Source of the DNA: Amycolatopsis anabasis
GTDB taxonomy: Bacteria; Actinomycetota; Actinomycetes; Mycobacteriales; Pseudonocardiaceae
Reading direction: 5' to 3'
DNA length: 64,000 nt
Assembly (NCBI RefSeq): GCF_009765355.1
Contig: NZ_VTHK01000008.1
Span: 1-64,000 of the forward strand
Part shown: piece by piece, positions 25,625 to 33,967 of the stretch
Layout of the letters: every line of letters begins with the position of its first letter
Position numbering within the stretch: the stretch's first letter is position 1
Notes under the pieces: model-generated
Told to the model about the DNA's origin: nothing
The model's database searches: none
What the model saw: only the letters and a program-made list of their open reading frames with translations
Position numbers and translations under genes: made by a program

Positions 25625-26062
25625 ATGTCCGAAGATTCCGACAACCCCGCCGCCGCGCAGGCGCGCGACGCGATGTACGCCCCGGAAGGCACGGTCCACG
25701 CCCTCGCCTCCACGGTGCCGGAGCTCCCGGCCGCCAAGGACATCGAAATCGACCCGGACAAGGTGCTCCAGGTCGCCGGCGTGATCGAGAAGCAGGCCAA
25801 CGCCCTGCAGCACCTGCTCAACCAGCGGCTCGGCCAGCTGCACCTCGACCCGCCGGCCGGGGACGTGGTGTCCAAGTACGCGATCGAGGCGTGGAACGAG
25901 CTGGTCGCCGACGGGGAGTCGTCGTACGCCACCCGGGTCCGCAACTACGTCGATGGCCTGCGCACGCTGGCCGACCAGATCCGCGAGGCGTCCCACACCT
26001 ACCGCGACGACGACGAGGGCAAGGCGGCCGCGTTCAAGGACAGGCGTGTCTACCAGGCCTAA
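25625..26062 (+). CDS. PE-like type VII secretion substrate candidate
   Basis: 145 residues, predicted helical. After a disordered N-terminus (MSEDSDNPAAAQARD), IDPDKVLQVAGVIEKQANALQHLL begins a long helix like the first helix of PE proteins. A second long helical stretch (ATRVRNYVDGLRTLADQIREASHTYR) completes a hairpin. There is no Pro-Glu motif. First of four consecutive genes (PE-like, lipoprotein, PPE, EspG), the arrangement of a PE/PPE pair with its chaperone. Probably forms a heterodimer with the PPE protein; inference. Confidence 0.65.
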   Translation: MSEDSDNPAAAQARDAMYAPEGTVHALASTVPELPAAKDIEIDPDKVLQVAGVIEKQANALQHLLNQRLGQLHLDPPAGDVVSKYAIEAWNELVADGESSYATRVRNYVDGLRTLADQIREASHTYRDDDEGKAAAFKDRRVYQA

Positions 26063-26651
26063 GGCGGCCGCGGCCGGGGTGCTCGCGGTCGCCGTGCTGA
26101 GCGGCTGCGGCGTGGCCCAGCAGTCCGGCCGGGCGGCCCCGGACCCCGCCGCCGAGACGAAGCAGACCGGCGAGCTCGCGCTGGCGCAGCGGACCAAGGA
26201 GCTCACGCTGCACGGCGTCGATCCGTGCCGGCTGCTCACCGACGCCCAGCTCGACGAGCTCAAGGAGAACGGCCTGCCCGAGCTGGTCGACGCCAAGGAC
26301 CAGCGCGACGGGCCCACCTGCGCGTTCCGGGTGGACGCGAAGGCGCCGCACTACACGTACTACCTGGAGACGATCACCACCGCGGACCTCCAGGACTGGC
26401 TGACCGGTAAGCACAAGAAGTCCAGCATGACCAAGGAACCCGTGAACCTGCCGGGATTCCCGGCGCTGAAGAACTATCGGGCCGGCGAGCGCCCGCAGGA
26501 CTGCGAGACCCTGGTCGGCGTCGCCCCGGGCCAGACGCTGCGCGCGCAGATGGCGCCCACCACCGAGGGCGCGTTCGACCAGCGGCAGATGTGCGACATG
26601 GCGACCCAGGTGGCGTCGATGGCGCTGCAGACCCTCGAAGCCCGGAAGTGA
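26046..26651 (+). CDS. DUF3558 family lipoprotein
   Basis: 201 residues. GTG 26046 overlaps the upstream gene by 17 bp and has AAGGAC upstream. The signal peptide ends in LSGC (lipobox Cys about residue 21). The mature part is a DUF3558 domain with conserved cysteines (GVDPCRLLTDAQLDEL, GPTCAFRV, DCETLVGV, QMCDMATQVA) that would form disulfides on the outer face. Function unknown; DUF3558 lipoproteins often lie beside type VII genes in Pseudonocardiales and mycobacteria. The kinase at 29.1-31 kb carries two related domains. Confidence 0.82.
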   Translation: MSTRPKAAAAGVLAVAVLSGCGVAQQSGRAAPDPAAETKQTGELALAQRTKELTLHGVDPCRLLTDAQLDELKENGLPELVDAKDQRDGPTCAFRVDAKAPHYTYYLETITTADLQDWLTGKHKKSSMTKEPVNLPGFPALKNYRAGERPQDCETLVGVAPGQTLRAQMAPTTEGAFDQRQMCDMATQVASMALQTLEARK

Positions 26652-26662
26652 GGACGCAGGAC

Positions 26663-28312
26663 ATGACCGGCCAGAACGACTTGGGCGTGGACATCCCGCA
26701 ACTGGTGCAGAAGATCCGCGATCACCGGTTCGAGGGATACAGCGACAACGCGCTCGCCGACGAGATCGCCGCCTTCCGCAGCGGCGACGGGGTCGGCAGC
26801 ATCGGCAACGCCGTCGACGCGCTGAAGGCGGTCGCGGGCGCGCTGGCGGACACCGACGACGCGCTGCGCACCGAACTCGGCAAGCTCGGCGTGATCTGGC
26901 AGGGCAAGGCGGGGGGCCAGGCCGGCGCGGTGCTCACCGAGCACGCCGGGTTCTCCACCGACGCCAACGCCAAGGTGAACCACTCCGCCGAGATGATCTT
27001 CGCGCAGGGCGAGGCGTTCAGCCGGACCCTGCACAAGCTGCCGGACACCGCCGCGCTGCGGACCGGCGAGGGCAGCAAGGGCTACAACCTGCTGGACTCG
27101 CTGGTCAGCCTGCTGGGGTTCGAAACCGATCACGCGAAGGCGGTCCGGGCCGGGCAGGCGGCGCGGCAGCAGGCCATCGACGCGCTCAACGGATACGCCA
27201 AGGACAGCGGCGACAACCTGGCGTCCACCGAAGCACTGTCCAAACCGGAATCGCTGCAGCTGGTGTCGGCCCCGACCGGCAGCCCGTGGGATCCGGTCGG
27301 CACACCGGGCCAGCAGCCCGATGTCCAGGTCCCCGATCCGTCGACCACCGCGTCCTCGACCGACCAGGTCCCCGGCAAGGGGAAGGGCGAACCGATCGAA
27401 CCGGGGCACACCCGGCCGACCCCGCAGGTGCCGCCGCAGCAGCACCAGCAGCCCGCGCCGGTCGTCATCGGCGGCAAGCAGACCGGGGTCAGCACGCCGC
27501 CGCCGCAGCGCACCTCGCCGAGTTCGGCGCCGAGCGTGCCCGCGGCCACCACGCCGCACACCCCGACCACCGGGATCATCAGCGGCCAGCGCCCCGGCGG
27601 CGGGCAGCCGGACCAGATCAGGCAACCGTCCCCCGGCATCCCGGGGTTGCCGGGCACCCCGCCCGCGCCCGGCACGCCGCCGATCACCGGCGTGGTCGGC
27701 ACCCCGCCGCCGGACTCGCAGAGCGGCCGCACCGGCGGCGGTCCGGTGGGCAAGGCTCCCGTCCCGGGCACCGAAGGCGTGGTCGGGCGGGTCGGCGAGC
27801 CGCCCCACGGCGGCCGAGGTGGGGGTGGCGGTGACGGCGTGCTCGGCAAGGGCCGGACGTTCGGCGTGGCGCCGCAGGCCCCCGGTGTCGTGCCCACGGC
27901 AGGCCCCGGGATCGCCGCGGCGGCGAAGGTCGGTTTCGGCGCCAACGAACTCGGCGCCGGGGCGACCGCGCTCGGCGCGGCCGGCGCTGGTGGCGCGGTG
28001 AGCGGGGAGAAGGAACGCCAGGGGCGCGGCTTCGGCAAGGGCGCCCCGGCCGGGAAGCCCGCGCGGCCGTTGCCGATCGGCGACCTGCCGGAGGAAGAGG
28101 CGCGGGTGACGCGGCGGTCGGAGAAGCTCAGCCCGCACGCGGGCCAGTCCCAGCGGAGCCTGCTGGAACGCGCCGCGCCGCAGGGCGCCCGGGACGAAGA
28201 GGACGCCGAGCACGTGCGCAAATACGGGATCGACGACAAGGACCTCTTCGCCGACCAGCGCATGGTGGCGCCAGACCTGATCGGCGACGACAACGCCGGC
28301 GACTTCCGCTAA
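26663..28312 (+). CDS. PPE domain-containing protein
   Basis: 549 residues. Residues 1-200 are helical and resemble the PPE/WXG fold (IGNAVDALKAVAGALADTDDALR, LGVIWQGKAGGQAGAVL with a W-x-G turn). From about 205 to 450 the chain is Pro/Gly/Thr-rich and disordered, and the end is charged. A second Gly/Ala stretch (AAKVGFGANELGAGATALGAAGAGGAV) may associate with the membrane. Likely exported by a type VII system with the PE-like partner encoded 0.6 kb upstream and recognised by the EspG protein encoded just downstream. Confidence 0.8.
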   Translation: MTGQNDLGVDIPQLVQKIRDHRFEGYSDNALADEIAAFRSGDGVGSIGNAVDALKAVAGALADTDDALRTELGKLGVIWQGKAGGQAGAVLTEHAGFSTDANAKVNHSAEMIFAQGEAFSRTLHKLPDTAALRTGEGSKGYNLLDSLVSLLGFETDHAKAVRAGQAARQQAIDALNGYAKDSGDNLASTEALSKPESLQLVSAPTGSPWDPVGTPGQQPDVQVPDPSTTASSTDQVPGKGKGEPIEPGHTRPTPQVPPQQHQQPAPVVIGGKQTGVSTPPPQRTSPSSAPSVPAATTPHTPTTGIISGQRPGGGQPDQIRQPSPGIPGLPGTPPAPGTPPITGVVGTPPPDSQSGRTGGGPVGKAPVPGTEGVVGRVGEPPHGGRGGGGGDGVLGKGRTFGVAPQAPGVVPTAGPGIAAAAKVGFGANELGAGATALGAAGAGGAVSGEKERQGRGFGKGAPAGKPARPLPIGDLPEEEARVTRRSEKLSPHAGQSQRSLLERAAPQGARDEEDAEHVRKYGIDDKDLFADQRMVAPDLIGDDNAGDFR

Positions 28313-28326
28313 GGAAAAATCCGAAC

Positions 28327-29106
28327 GTGCCCATGGGTTCCCCCAATGGCAGCCTCGTGCTGTCCGCCCTCGAGTTCGACGTGCTCTGGGAAGCCGAACG
28401 ACTCCCCGCGCGGCACCCCGCGCTGCAGGTGCCGAGCCCCGGTATGACGCACACCGAGCGCCGCGAACTGGTCGGCCAGGCCTGGGATTCCCTGGCGGCG
28501 CGGCGGCTGGCCCGGGGCACCAGGGCCTCCGGTGAGCTGGTCGACATGCTCAACCTGCTCGCCCACCCGAAGGTCAGCATCGACGTCTGGGTGTGGGCCG
28601 AACGCGAGATCAAGGGCCTCGCGGTGAGCGTGGGCAGCCAGGCGCTGCTCGGCGTCGTGGACAACGGCGAGGTGTGGCTGATCCCCGCCTGGGACACCTC
28701 GCTGCCGGAAGCCGCGGTGTCGGTCGCCGGTGAGCTGGGACCGGGCGTCGGCCATTCGGTCAGCCTGCCCCACGACGTCCTGGTGGCCGCCGACGCCGAC
28801 GCCCGGGGTGACGCGAAGGCCCTGGTCACCGCGCTGGAGGACCGGCGCGTCCCCCTCGGCGAGGCGCAGGAGATCGCCGGCATGCTGGTCGGCATGGTCG
28901 CCCGCGGCCAGTTCGGCGTGGAACGCCTCGGCCGCGACGGCCAGATGCACCGGGCGGGCCGGGTGGTCGCCTTCCACGACACCGATGCGGGCCGCTACCT
29001 GTTCCAGTTGGGCCGCAACTCCGACGGCCGCGACTGGGCCACCGTCACCCCCGCCGACAACCACCTGCTTTCCCAGCGAATCTGGGAACTCCTCGAAGAA
29101 GTCTGA
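28327..29106 (+). CDS. EspG family ESX secretion-associated chaperone
   Basis: 259 residues. The N-terminal LSALEFDVLWEAERLPARHPAL, central AEREIKGLAVSVGSQALLGVVDNGEVW and later FGVERLGRDGQMHRAGRVVAFHDTDAGRYLF match the EspG fold. In mycobacteria EspG binds cognate PE-PPE heterodimers in the cytosol and delivers them to the ESX machine. GTG 28327 has AAGGA 10 nt upstream; ATG 28333 is an alternative. Separated by 14 bp from the PPE gene, so in the same operon. Converges with the kinase gene, stops 5 bp apart. Confidence 0.87.
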   Translation: MPMGSPNGSLVLSALEFDVLWEAERLPARHPALQVPSPGMTHTERRELVGQAWDSLAARRLARGTRASGELVDMLNLLAHPKVSIDVWVWAEREIKGLAVSVGSQALLGVVDNGEVWLIPAWDTSLPEAAVSVAGELGPGVGHSVSLPHDVLVAADADARGDAKALVTALEDRRVPLGEAQEIAGMLVGMVARGQFGVERLGRDGQMHRAGRVVAFHDTDAGRYLFQLGRNSDGRDWATVTPADNHLLSQRIWELLEEV

Positions 29107-29111
29107 TCCCC

Positions 29112-31049
29112 TTACGGTTTCGGCAGTTTGGGGATGATCGCCTTCGCCACGGCCTGCGCCTGCTGGCAGATCTGCCCGGCCGTGGCCGCGTCGCCGCTGA
29201 CCGTGTAGAAGATCCGGACGGTTTCGGCGTCGTCACCGGACTTGCGGTGCAACCATTCGATACCGCACGAGGCGCTGTCCTCGCGATCCTGCTTCAGCTC
29301 CTGGAACGCGGGCGTTCCGCCGAGGTCGATCGGGGTGCCGTCGTCGGCATCGGGCTCGCTGCCGCGGTCGGTGTAGAGCGCGAACAGGCCCTTGCTGTCC
29401 CAGTCGCATTCGTGCAGGCCGGTCGCCGCCATCTCGGACACCACGCCGATGATCTGCTCCATCGACGCCTTGTCGATGAGCGAGCACGGGTCCACCCGGA
29501 TCAGCGAGCCGCTGGGCATGTCGTACTCGGGCGGGTTGGCGCGCAGGCGCTTCACGACCTCGGTCAGCGCGGCGCGGGCGGTTTCGCAGCCTTCCCCGGA
29601 CTGCACCCGGCCGGTCACCGTGATGCCGACCCGCTTCTCGTTGAAGATCGGCACGGTCGCGTCGCAGTTCTTCGGGTCGTCGCGCTTGTCGATGGTGACC
29701 GGCAGGCCCTCGATCTGCGCCGGTGGCTCGTCCGAACCACCACCGGTCAGCTCGTCGCCGAGGTTGAGTTCCACCTCGACGTCGTTCGCCGCCGTGTAAT
29801 CGCATTCGCCCAGGTCGGAGCCGGAATCGGGGGTGAGGTTGCCGAGCGCGGGCACCGAGTCCGCGGGCAGCACCTTGCACGGGTCCACGCGGCGCAGCTT
29901 GTCGATGCTCAGCGGATCGGTGGTCGGCGCGGGCGCGCTCGAGGACGCTCCGCTCGCGGGCGACGCCGAACTCGGACTGCCGTCCTTGTTCAGCATGATC
30001 ACGGTGACCGCGGTGCCGCCGACCAGCACGATCGCCGCGATGATCGCCAGCAGGACCTTGACCGCGGTGTTCGACTGCTTCGCCGGGGGCGGCTGCGGCA
30101 TGGTCAGGTTCGGCTGGGCCCACGCCTGCGCCTGCACCTGCGGCTGCGGTTCGGGCGCGACCGGACCGTTGAGGACGGCCTGCACCTCGGCCTTCTGCTG
30201 GGCGATCTGGCTTTGCACGATCGGTGGCCACAGGTTCGCACCGGGCGACACCGGGCCGAGGAAGTCGAGGATCTGGTCCGGTGTGGGCCGCTGGGCGGGA
30301 TCCTTGGCCAGGCACGGTTCGGCGAGCTGGCGCACCTCGGGCGGGGCCTGGTCCAGCTCCGGCTGCGAGTGCACGACGTTGTACAGGGTCTGCGGCGCGG
30401 AGGCCCCGCTGAACGGGCTGCGCCCGGTGGAGGCCATCACCAGCAGCGCGCCGAGCGAGAAGACGTCGCTGGCCGGGGTCAGCGTCTTGCTCTCGGCCTG
30501 CTCCGGGGACATGAACCCGGGCGAACCGATGACCGATCCGGCGTGCGTCAGCTCGATGTCGCCCTCGGTCGCGCGGGCGATGCCGAAGTCGATCACCCGG
30601 GGGCCGTCCTCGGTGAGCAGGACGTTGCTGGGTTTGAGGTCGCGGTGGATGAGCCCGACGCGGTGGATCTCGGTCAGCGCGGAGGCGAGCCCGGCGGCGA
30701 GGTAGCGGACCGTCGGCACCGGCAGCGGACCCGCGGCGGCGACCGCCTGGTGCAGGGACGGCCCGGCGACGAAGACCGACGCGAGCCAGGGCAGGGGTGC
30801 GTCCGGGTCGGCGTCCATCACGGCGGCGGTGTAGGCGCCGGAGACCATCCGGGACGCCTCGACCTCGCGGCGGAAGCGGGTGCGGAAGCCGTCGTCGTTG
30901 GCGAACTGCGAATGGACCTGCTTGAGCGCGACCAGTCTGCCGTCCGCGGACACCGCCAGCAGGACCCGGCCCATTCCGCCCTCGCCGAGCGCGGCCAATA
31001 CTCGATAGCGTCCGACCTGGCGATTCTCGCCCGGATTCAACGGCTTCAC
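29112..31049 (-). CDS. Transmembrane Ser/Thr protein kinase with extracellular DUF3558-like repeats
   Basis: 645 residues. Kinase domain 14-265: glycine loop LGEGGMGRVL, Lys43, catalytic HRDLKP with Asp137, DFG at 154-156, activation-loop SPGFMSPEQ. A linker with Pro/Gln repeats leads to one membrane span (about 330-353). The outer part has a Ser/Ala linker and two Cys-containing modules beginning RRVDPCKVL (387) and IRVDPCSLI (517), each like DUF3558. It probably senses an outside signal and phosphorylates cytosolic or type VII partners. GTG start with GGGAGG upstream. Flanked by EspG and further type VII genes. Confidence 0.92.
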   Translation of the reverse strand: MKPLNPGENRQVGRYRVLAALGEGGMGRVLLAVSADGRLVALKQVHSQFANDDGFRTRFRREVEASRMVSGAYTAAVMDADPDAPLPWLASVFVAGPSLHQAVAAAGPLPVPTVRYLAAGLASALTEIHRVGLIHRDLKPSNVLLTEDGPRVIDFGIARATEGDIELTHAGSVIGSPGFMSPEQAESKTLTPASDVFSLGALLVMASTGRSPFSGASAPQTLYNVVHSQPELDQAPPEVRQLAEPCLAKDPAQRPTPDQILDFLGPVSPGANLWPPIVQSQIAQQKAEVQAVLNGPVAPEPQPQVQAQAWAQPNLTMPQPPPAKQSNTAVKVLLAIIAAIVLVGGTAVTVIMLNKDGSPSSASPASGASSSAPAPTTDPLSIDKLRRVDPCKVLPADSVPALGNLTPDSGSDLGECDYTAANDVEVELNLGDELTGGGSDEPPAQIEGLPVTIDKRDDPKNCDATVPIFNEKRVGITVTGRVQSGEGCETARAALTEVVKRLRANPPEYDMPSGSLIRVDPCSLIDKASMEQIIGVVSEMAATGLHECDWDSKGLFALYTDRGSEPDADDGTPIDLGGTPAFQELKQDREDSASCGIEWLHRKSGDDAETVRIFYTVSGDAATAGQICQQAQAVAKAIIPKLPKP

Positions 31050-31236
31050 GGCACCTCCCAGTCCCGGGTGATGTTACAAAGCGTGCCCGGTCGTCCTACG
31101 TCGCACTTCGACGGGTGGTAGTTGCTGCCAATCCGCACACGGGCCGGAGTGGAAGCTTTACAGTATGCGCGGGAACCGTCGGCCGGGTTTGTGCGTCCGA
31201 CCGGCGGAGACAAGCTTGTGAAGGGGATGACCAGGC

Positions 31237-31599
31237 GTGCCTGACTACGATCTCGAGTCGATGGAACTGGTGGCCGGCAAGATCGCCGCCATTCACGACA
31301 AGTTCCAGGAGTCCAAGGGCAAGATCAAGCGCCTGGAGGGCGGCCACCCCTTCGGTGCGGTCCGCCACCCCGACGAGGATCCGGAACACCCCGACCTCAC
31401 CAAACCGTCTCCCGCGGACGAGACCGCGAACGCGGTCAACACCTTCACCGACGGCACGCATACCGAATTCGAGGCCGGGGCCCAGCTCATGAAGTCCACC
31501 AGCGACGCGCTCACCAAAGCCATCCAGGTGCTGCGCGCGCAGGAAGCCGCGGCGAAGGACAGCGTCACCCTGAAGGACCCGGGCTCCCTGGACATATGA
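31237..31599 (+). CDS. Small helical protein, probable type VII substrate
   Basis: 120 residues, mostly helical, no signal peptide and no W-x-G turn. YDLESMELVAGKIAAIHDKFQESKGKIKRLEG and the C-terminal EFEAGAQLMKSTSDALTKAIQVLRAQ would form two helices about the length of EsxA/EspC-like proteins. GTG start with GAAGGGGA upstream. It lies 40 bp before the WXG-transglycosylase gene, likely co-transcribed, and diverges from the kinase (187 bp apart). Function unknown; partner of the next product is the obvious guess. Confidence 0.65.
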   Translation: MPDYDLESMELVAGKIAAIHDKFQESKGKIKRLEGGHPFGAVRHPDEDPEHPDLTKPSPADETANAVNTFTDGTHTEFEAGAQLMKSTSDALTKAIQVLRAQEAAAKDSVTLKDPGSLDI

Positions 31600-31639
31600 G
31601 CACGCGGACCAATTCGAACTCAGTCGTCAAGGGGGCTTC

Positions 31640-32746
31640 ATGGTAAGGGTCGAGATCCCGCAGGCGTGGAATCAGGCGAAGGCCAAGGCGGATCAGGTCA
31701 ATGACATCAAGCCGGTGGACATCCAGGCGATCGCCGACCAGTTCACCAATGCGTCCAAGGATTCGGCGGACCATGTCGCGCATCTGAATTCGGTGAGCCA
31801 GCCGCTCGTCGGCTTGTGGAAGGGGCCCGCCGCCGACCAGTTCTTCGCCGGGGTCCAAGAGGTCGTCAACGCGGGGAAGCGATTCAACGACAAACTGGAC
31901 GACGTCGCGCGGGAATTCACCCAGCTTCAGCAGGATCTCAATACCGTCAAGGGCGCGATTCAATCCGAGCGCAGCGCCGCCGAAACCGAGATCAATTCCT
32001 TCGTCAACACCGCGAACAACCAGACCATTCCGGCGGCCGAGTCGGCGATGGCCGCGCATCAGCGCGACCCGGAGAAGAACAAGGCGCCGGACCCGACGCC
32101 CGAGGCCATCGCCAAGGACGCGCAGGGCAAGGCGGACGCGCGCGCGAACGTCGCCAATACGAAGATCGGCAACCTCGTGACCCAGGCCGAGGGTTTCCTC
32201 ACCAAGGCCGGGAACCTGGCCCGGCAGAAGATCACCGGTGGGTACTCGTCGGTGAAGGGGCCCGGCGGTGGCGGGGGCGGCACTCGGGCCGCACGCAGCT
32301 CCGGCGGGCTGCACGCCGGTGGCGGCGGTGGCGGTGGCGGGGGCGGTGGCCTCGGCCCGAGTGGCGGGCCGCCGAGCACCCAGCCGCCCGGCAACGTCGA
32401 GGGCTGGATCAAGGAAGCCATCAAGATCCTCCAGGCCAACGGCATCCCGGTGACCGACGCCGACATCGGCAAGATCTGGACGATCATCGAGAAGGAGTCC
32501 GGCGGCAACCCCAACGCCATCAACAACTGGGACTCCAACGCGGCGAAGGGCACCCCGTCGAAGGGCCTGATGCAGTGCATCGACCCGACGTTCCAGGCGC
32601 ACAAGCTGCCCGGCCACGACGACATCTACAACCCGGTCGACAACATCATCGCCGGGGTCCGGTACACGTTCGACCGCTACGGCGGCTTCGCCGGGCACCC
32701 GGGCCTGAAGTCGATGGCGGGCGGTGGCGGCTACCAGGGGTACTGA
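31640..32746 (+). CDS. WXG100-type domain fused to a lytic transglycosylase (SLT) domain
   Basis: 368 residues in three parts. Residues 1-125 form a long helical hairpin with the turn LWKGPAADQFFAGV (Trp60, Gly62), as in WXG100/LXG proteins. Residues 200-252 are a Gly-rich linker. Residues 253-368 are a transglycosylase SLT-like domain: IIEKESGGNPNAINNWD with probable catalytic Glu286, GLMQCIDPTFQAH, and NIIAGVRYTFDRYGGF. No Sec signal, so the N-terminal module probably directs type VII export and the enzyme cleaves peptidoglycan. AAGGGGG lies 5 nt before ATG. Confidence 0.85.
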   Translation: MVRVEIPQAWNQAKAKADQVNDIKPVDIQAIADQFTNASKDSADHVAHLNSVSQPLVGLWKGPAADQFFAGVQEVVNAGKRFNDKLDDVAREFTQLQQDLNTVKGAIQSERSAAETEINSFVNTANNQTIPAAESAMAAHQRDPEKNKAPDPTPEAIAKDAQGKADARANVANTKIGNLVTQAEGFLTKAGNLARQKITGGYSSVKGPGGGGGGTRAARSSGGLHAGGGGGGGGGGGLGPSGGPPSTQPPGNVEGWIKEAIKILQANGIPVTDADIGKIWTIIEKESGGNPNAINNWDSNAAKGTPSKGLMQCIDPTFQAHKLPGHDDIYNPVDNIIAGVRYTFDRYGGFAGHPGLKSMAGGGGYQGY

Positions 32747-32753
32747 TTCGCAG

Positions 32754-33296
32754 GTGACCAGGGACCGGCGCAGGCTGTCCCGGCGGACCAGTTGGATCGC
32801 CGGGGCGGCGGTGGCGGTCGTCGCCGTCGGGGCGTTCGCGTGGACCCAGTTCGGGCCGGGCGGTCTCCGTTCCGACCTCGGCGCGTGCGTCCGGGTCGAA
32901 GGCGAGACCCTGGTCAACCAGGCCATCGTCAAGGTCGACTGCGGCTCGCCGCAGGCCGGGCTGCGGATCGCCGCGGTGAGCGAAAGCGGCTGCCCCGAGG
33001 GCGACTACAGCTCGGTGCTCCAGCAGACCGGCGAGACGCCGAACGTCACGTCCACGTGGACCTGCCTGGTGCTGAACGGCGACGTGGGCGACTGCTTCCC
33101 GCACCCGTCCGAGCGCGCCGAGAAGTTCCGGAAACTCGCCTGCACCGACCCGGCCGCCTACCGGATCACCCGGAAGTTCGACGGGCACTTCGAGGAAACC
33201 GGCCGCACCCGGCGCGGTGGCGGAGTCTGCGGCGAAGAGGTGACCGAGAGTTACCGCGACCCTCCGGTCACCTACTGCCTGGCCCCGATCGACTGA
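32754..33296 (+). CDS. LppU-like membrane-anchored protein
   Basis: 180 residues. A basic start (VTRDRRRLSRR) precedes one hydrophobic span (WIAGAAVAVVAVGAFAW), then an exposed domain with DLGACVRVEGE and VNQAIVKVDCGSPQAGLRI, the pattern of actinobacterial LppU/SCO3897-like proteins. Eight cysteines could form disulfides. GTG 32754 is 7 bp after the SLT gene, so it ends that operon. Function unknown. Its 3' end overlaps the convergent Uma2 gene by 29 bp. Confidence 0.72.
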   Translation: MTRDRRRLSRRTSWIAGAAVAVVAVGAFAWTQFGPGGLRSDLGACVRVEGETLVNQAIVKVDCGSPQAGLRIAAVSESGCPEGDYSSVLQQTGETPNVTSTWTCLVLNGDVGDCFPHPSERAEKFRKLACTDPAAYRITRKFDGHFEETGRTRRGGGVCGEEVTESYRDPPVTYCLAPID

Positions 33297-33852
33297 CCTC
33301 GCGAGTCGTCAGGTCGGTCAAGTTCACCGTTACCGCGGCGGGGAACGAGGAGGTGAAGGCTCCGGTGACCTCTTGGTCGACGTGGTAGTCGCCCTCGGTG
33401 AGGGTGTACGCAGTCAGCGAGACCGGTTCGTCCAGGTCGATGAGCCAATAAGCGGGGATCCCGGCGTCGGCATACTCGATCGGCTTTACCAGCCGATCGG
33501 TGCGAGCCGATCCCGGCGAAATGATCTCAACCGCAACCAGCACCTCGGACGCGTCGATCCGCGCCCGCCCGGAATCCACCGCATGGGAAGTGATGATGGT
33601 GACGTCCGGCGCCCGCACGATCGGCGGATCCTGCGCGACCGTGATCTCGATGTCGATGATTGCGGTCAGATCTTTGGGGAGCTGCTCATCGACCCATGAC
33701 GCTAGACGTTGCACAGCACGTTGGTGAGTGGGCTGCGGCTTGGGTGACACGATCAGCACTCCCTCGACGAGTTCGTAGTGCCGAGAAGTGTCCTCGGGCA
33801 GCGCGTCCCATTCGTCGAGGGTCACGAGATGGTCGGGCCAGGGTGCGACCAT
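33268..33852 (-). CDS. Uma2 family endonuclease-fold protein
   Basis: 194 residues of the Uma2 (DUF820) family with a PD-(D/E)XK restriction-endonuclease fold. Seen here: HYELVEGVLIVSPKP, VRAPDVTII (catalytic Asp), VLVAVEIISPGSARTDRLVKPIEYADAGIPAYWLID (Glu and Lys region). The biological target is unknown; these genes are often multicopy. ATG 33852 has AAGGA upstream. G+C and codon choice are a little more relaxed than neighbours, with more AT-ending codons, hinting at later arrival. Overlaps the LppU-like gene tail to tail. Confidence 0.87.
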   Translation of the reverse strand: MVAPWPDHLVTLDEWDALPEDTSRHYELVEGVLIVSPKPQPTHQRAVQRLASWVDEQLPKDLTAIIDIEITVAQDPPIVRAPDVTIITSHAVDSGRARIDASEVLVAVEIISPGSARTDRLVKPIEYADAGIPAYWLIDLDEPVSLTAYTLTEGDYHVDQEVTGAFTSSFPAAVTVNLTDLTTREVSRSGPGSR

Positions 33853-33954
33853 TACAATCCTTTCCAGCGTCCCTCGGATACGCACGTAGCGTATGTCGTG
33901 TCAGCAACATACGACATTCACCAGCAGTGTAGTTTCGCGCGCGCCGTACTCGCC

Positions 33955-33960
33955 TAGCCT
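33955..33960 (+). promoter_or_regulatory. Leaderless-type -10 box of the aminotransferase
   Basis: TAGCCT ends 7 nt before ATG 33968, and no ribosome site is visible. The same gap also holds CGTATG...CATACG (33890-33913), possibly controlling the divergent Uma2 gene. Confidence 0.5.
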
Positions 33961-33967
33961 GGGCGGC

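Noticed and set aside
27130..28293. Pro/Gly-rich minus-strand frame inside the PPE gene
   Set aside because: Mirrors the Pro/Gly-coding linker of the PPE protein; a GC-skew artefact.
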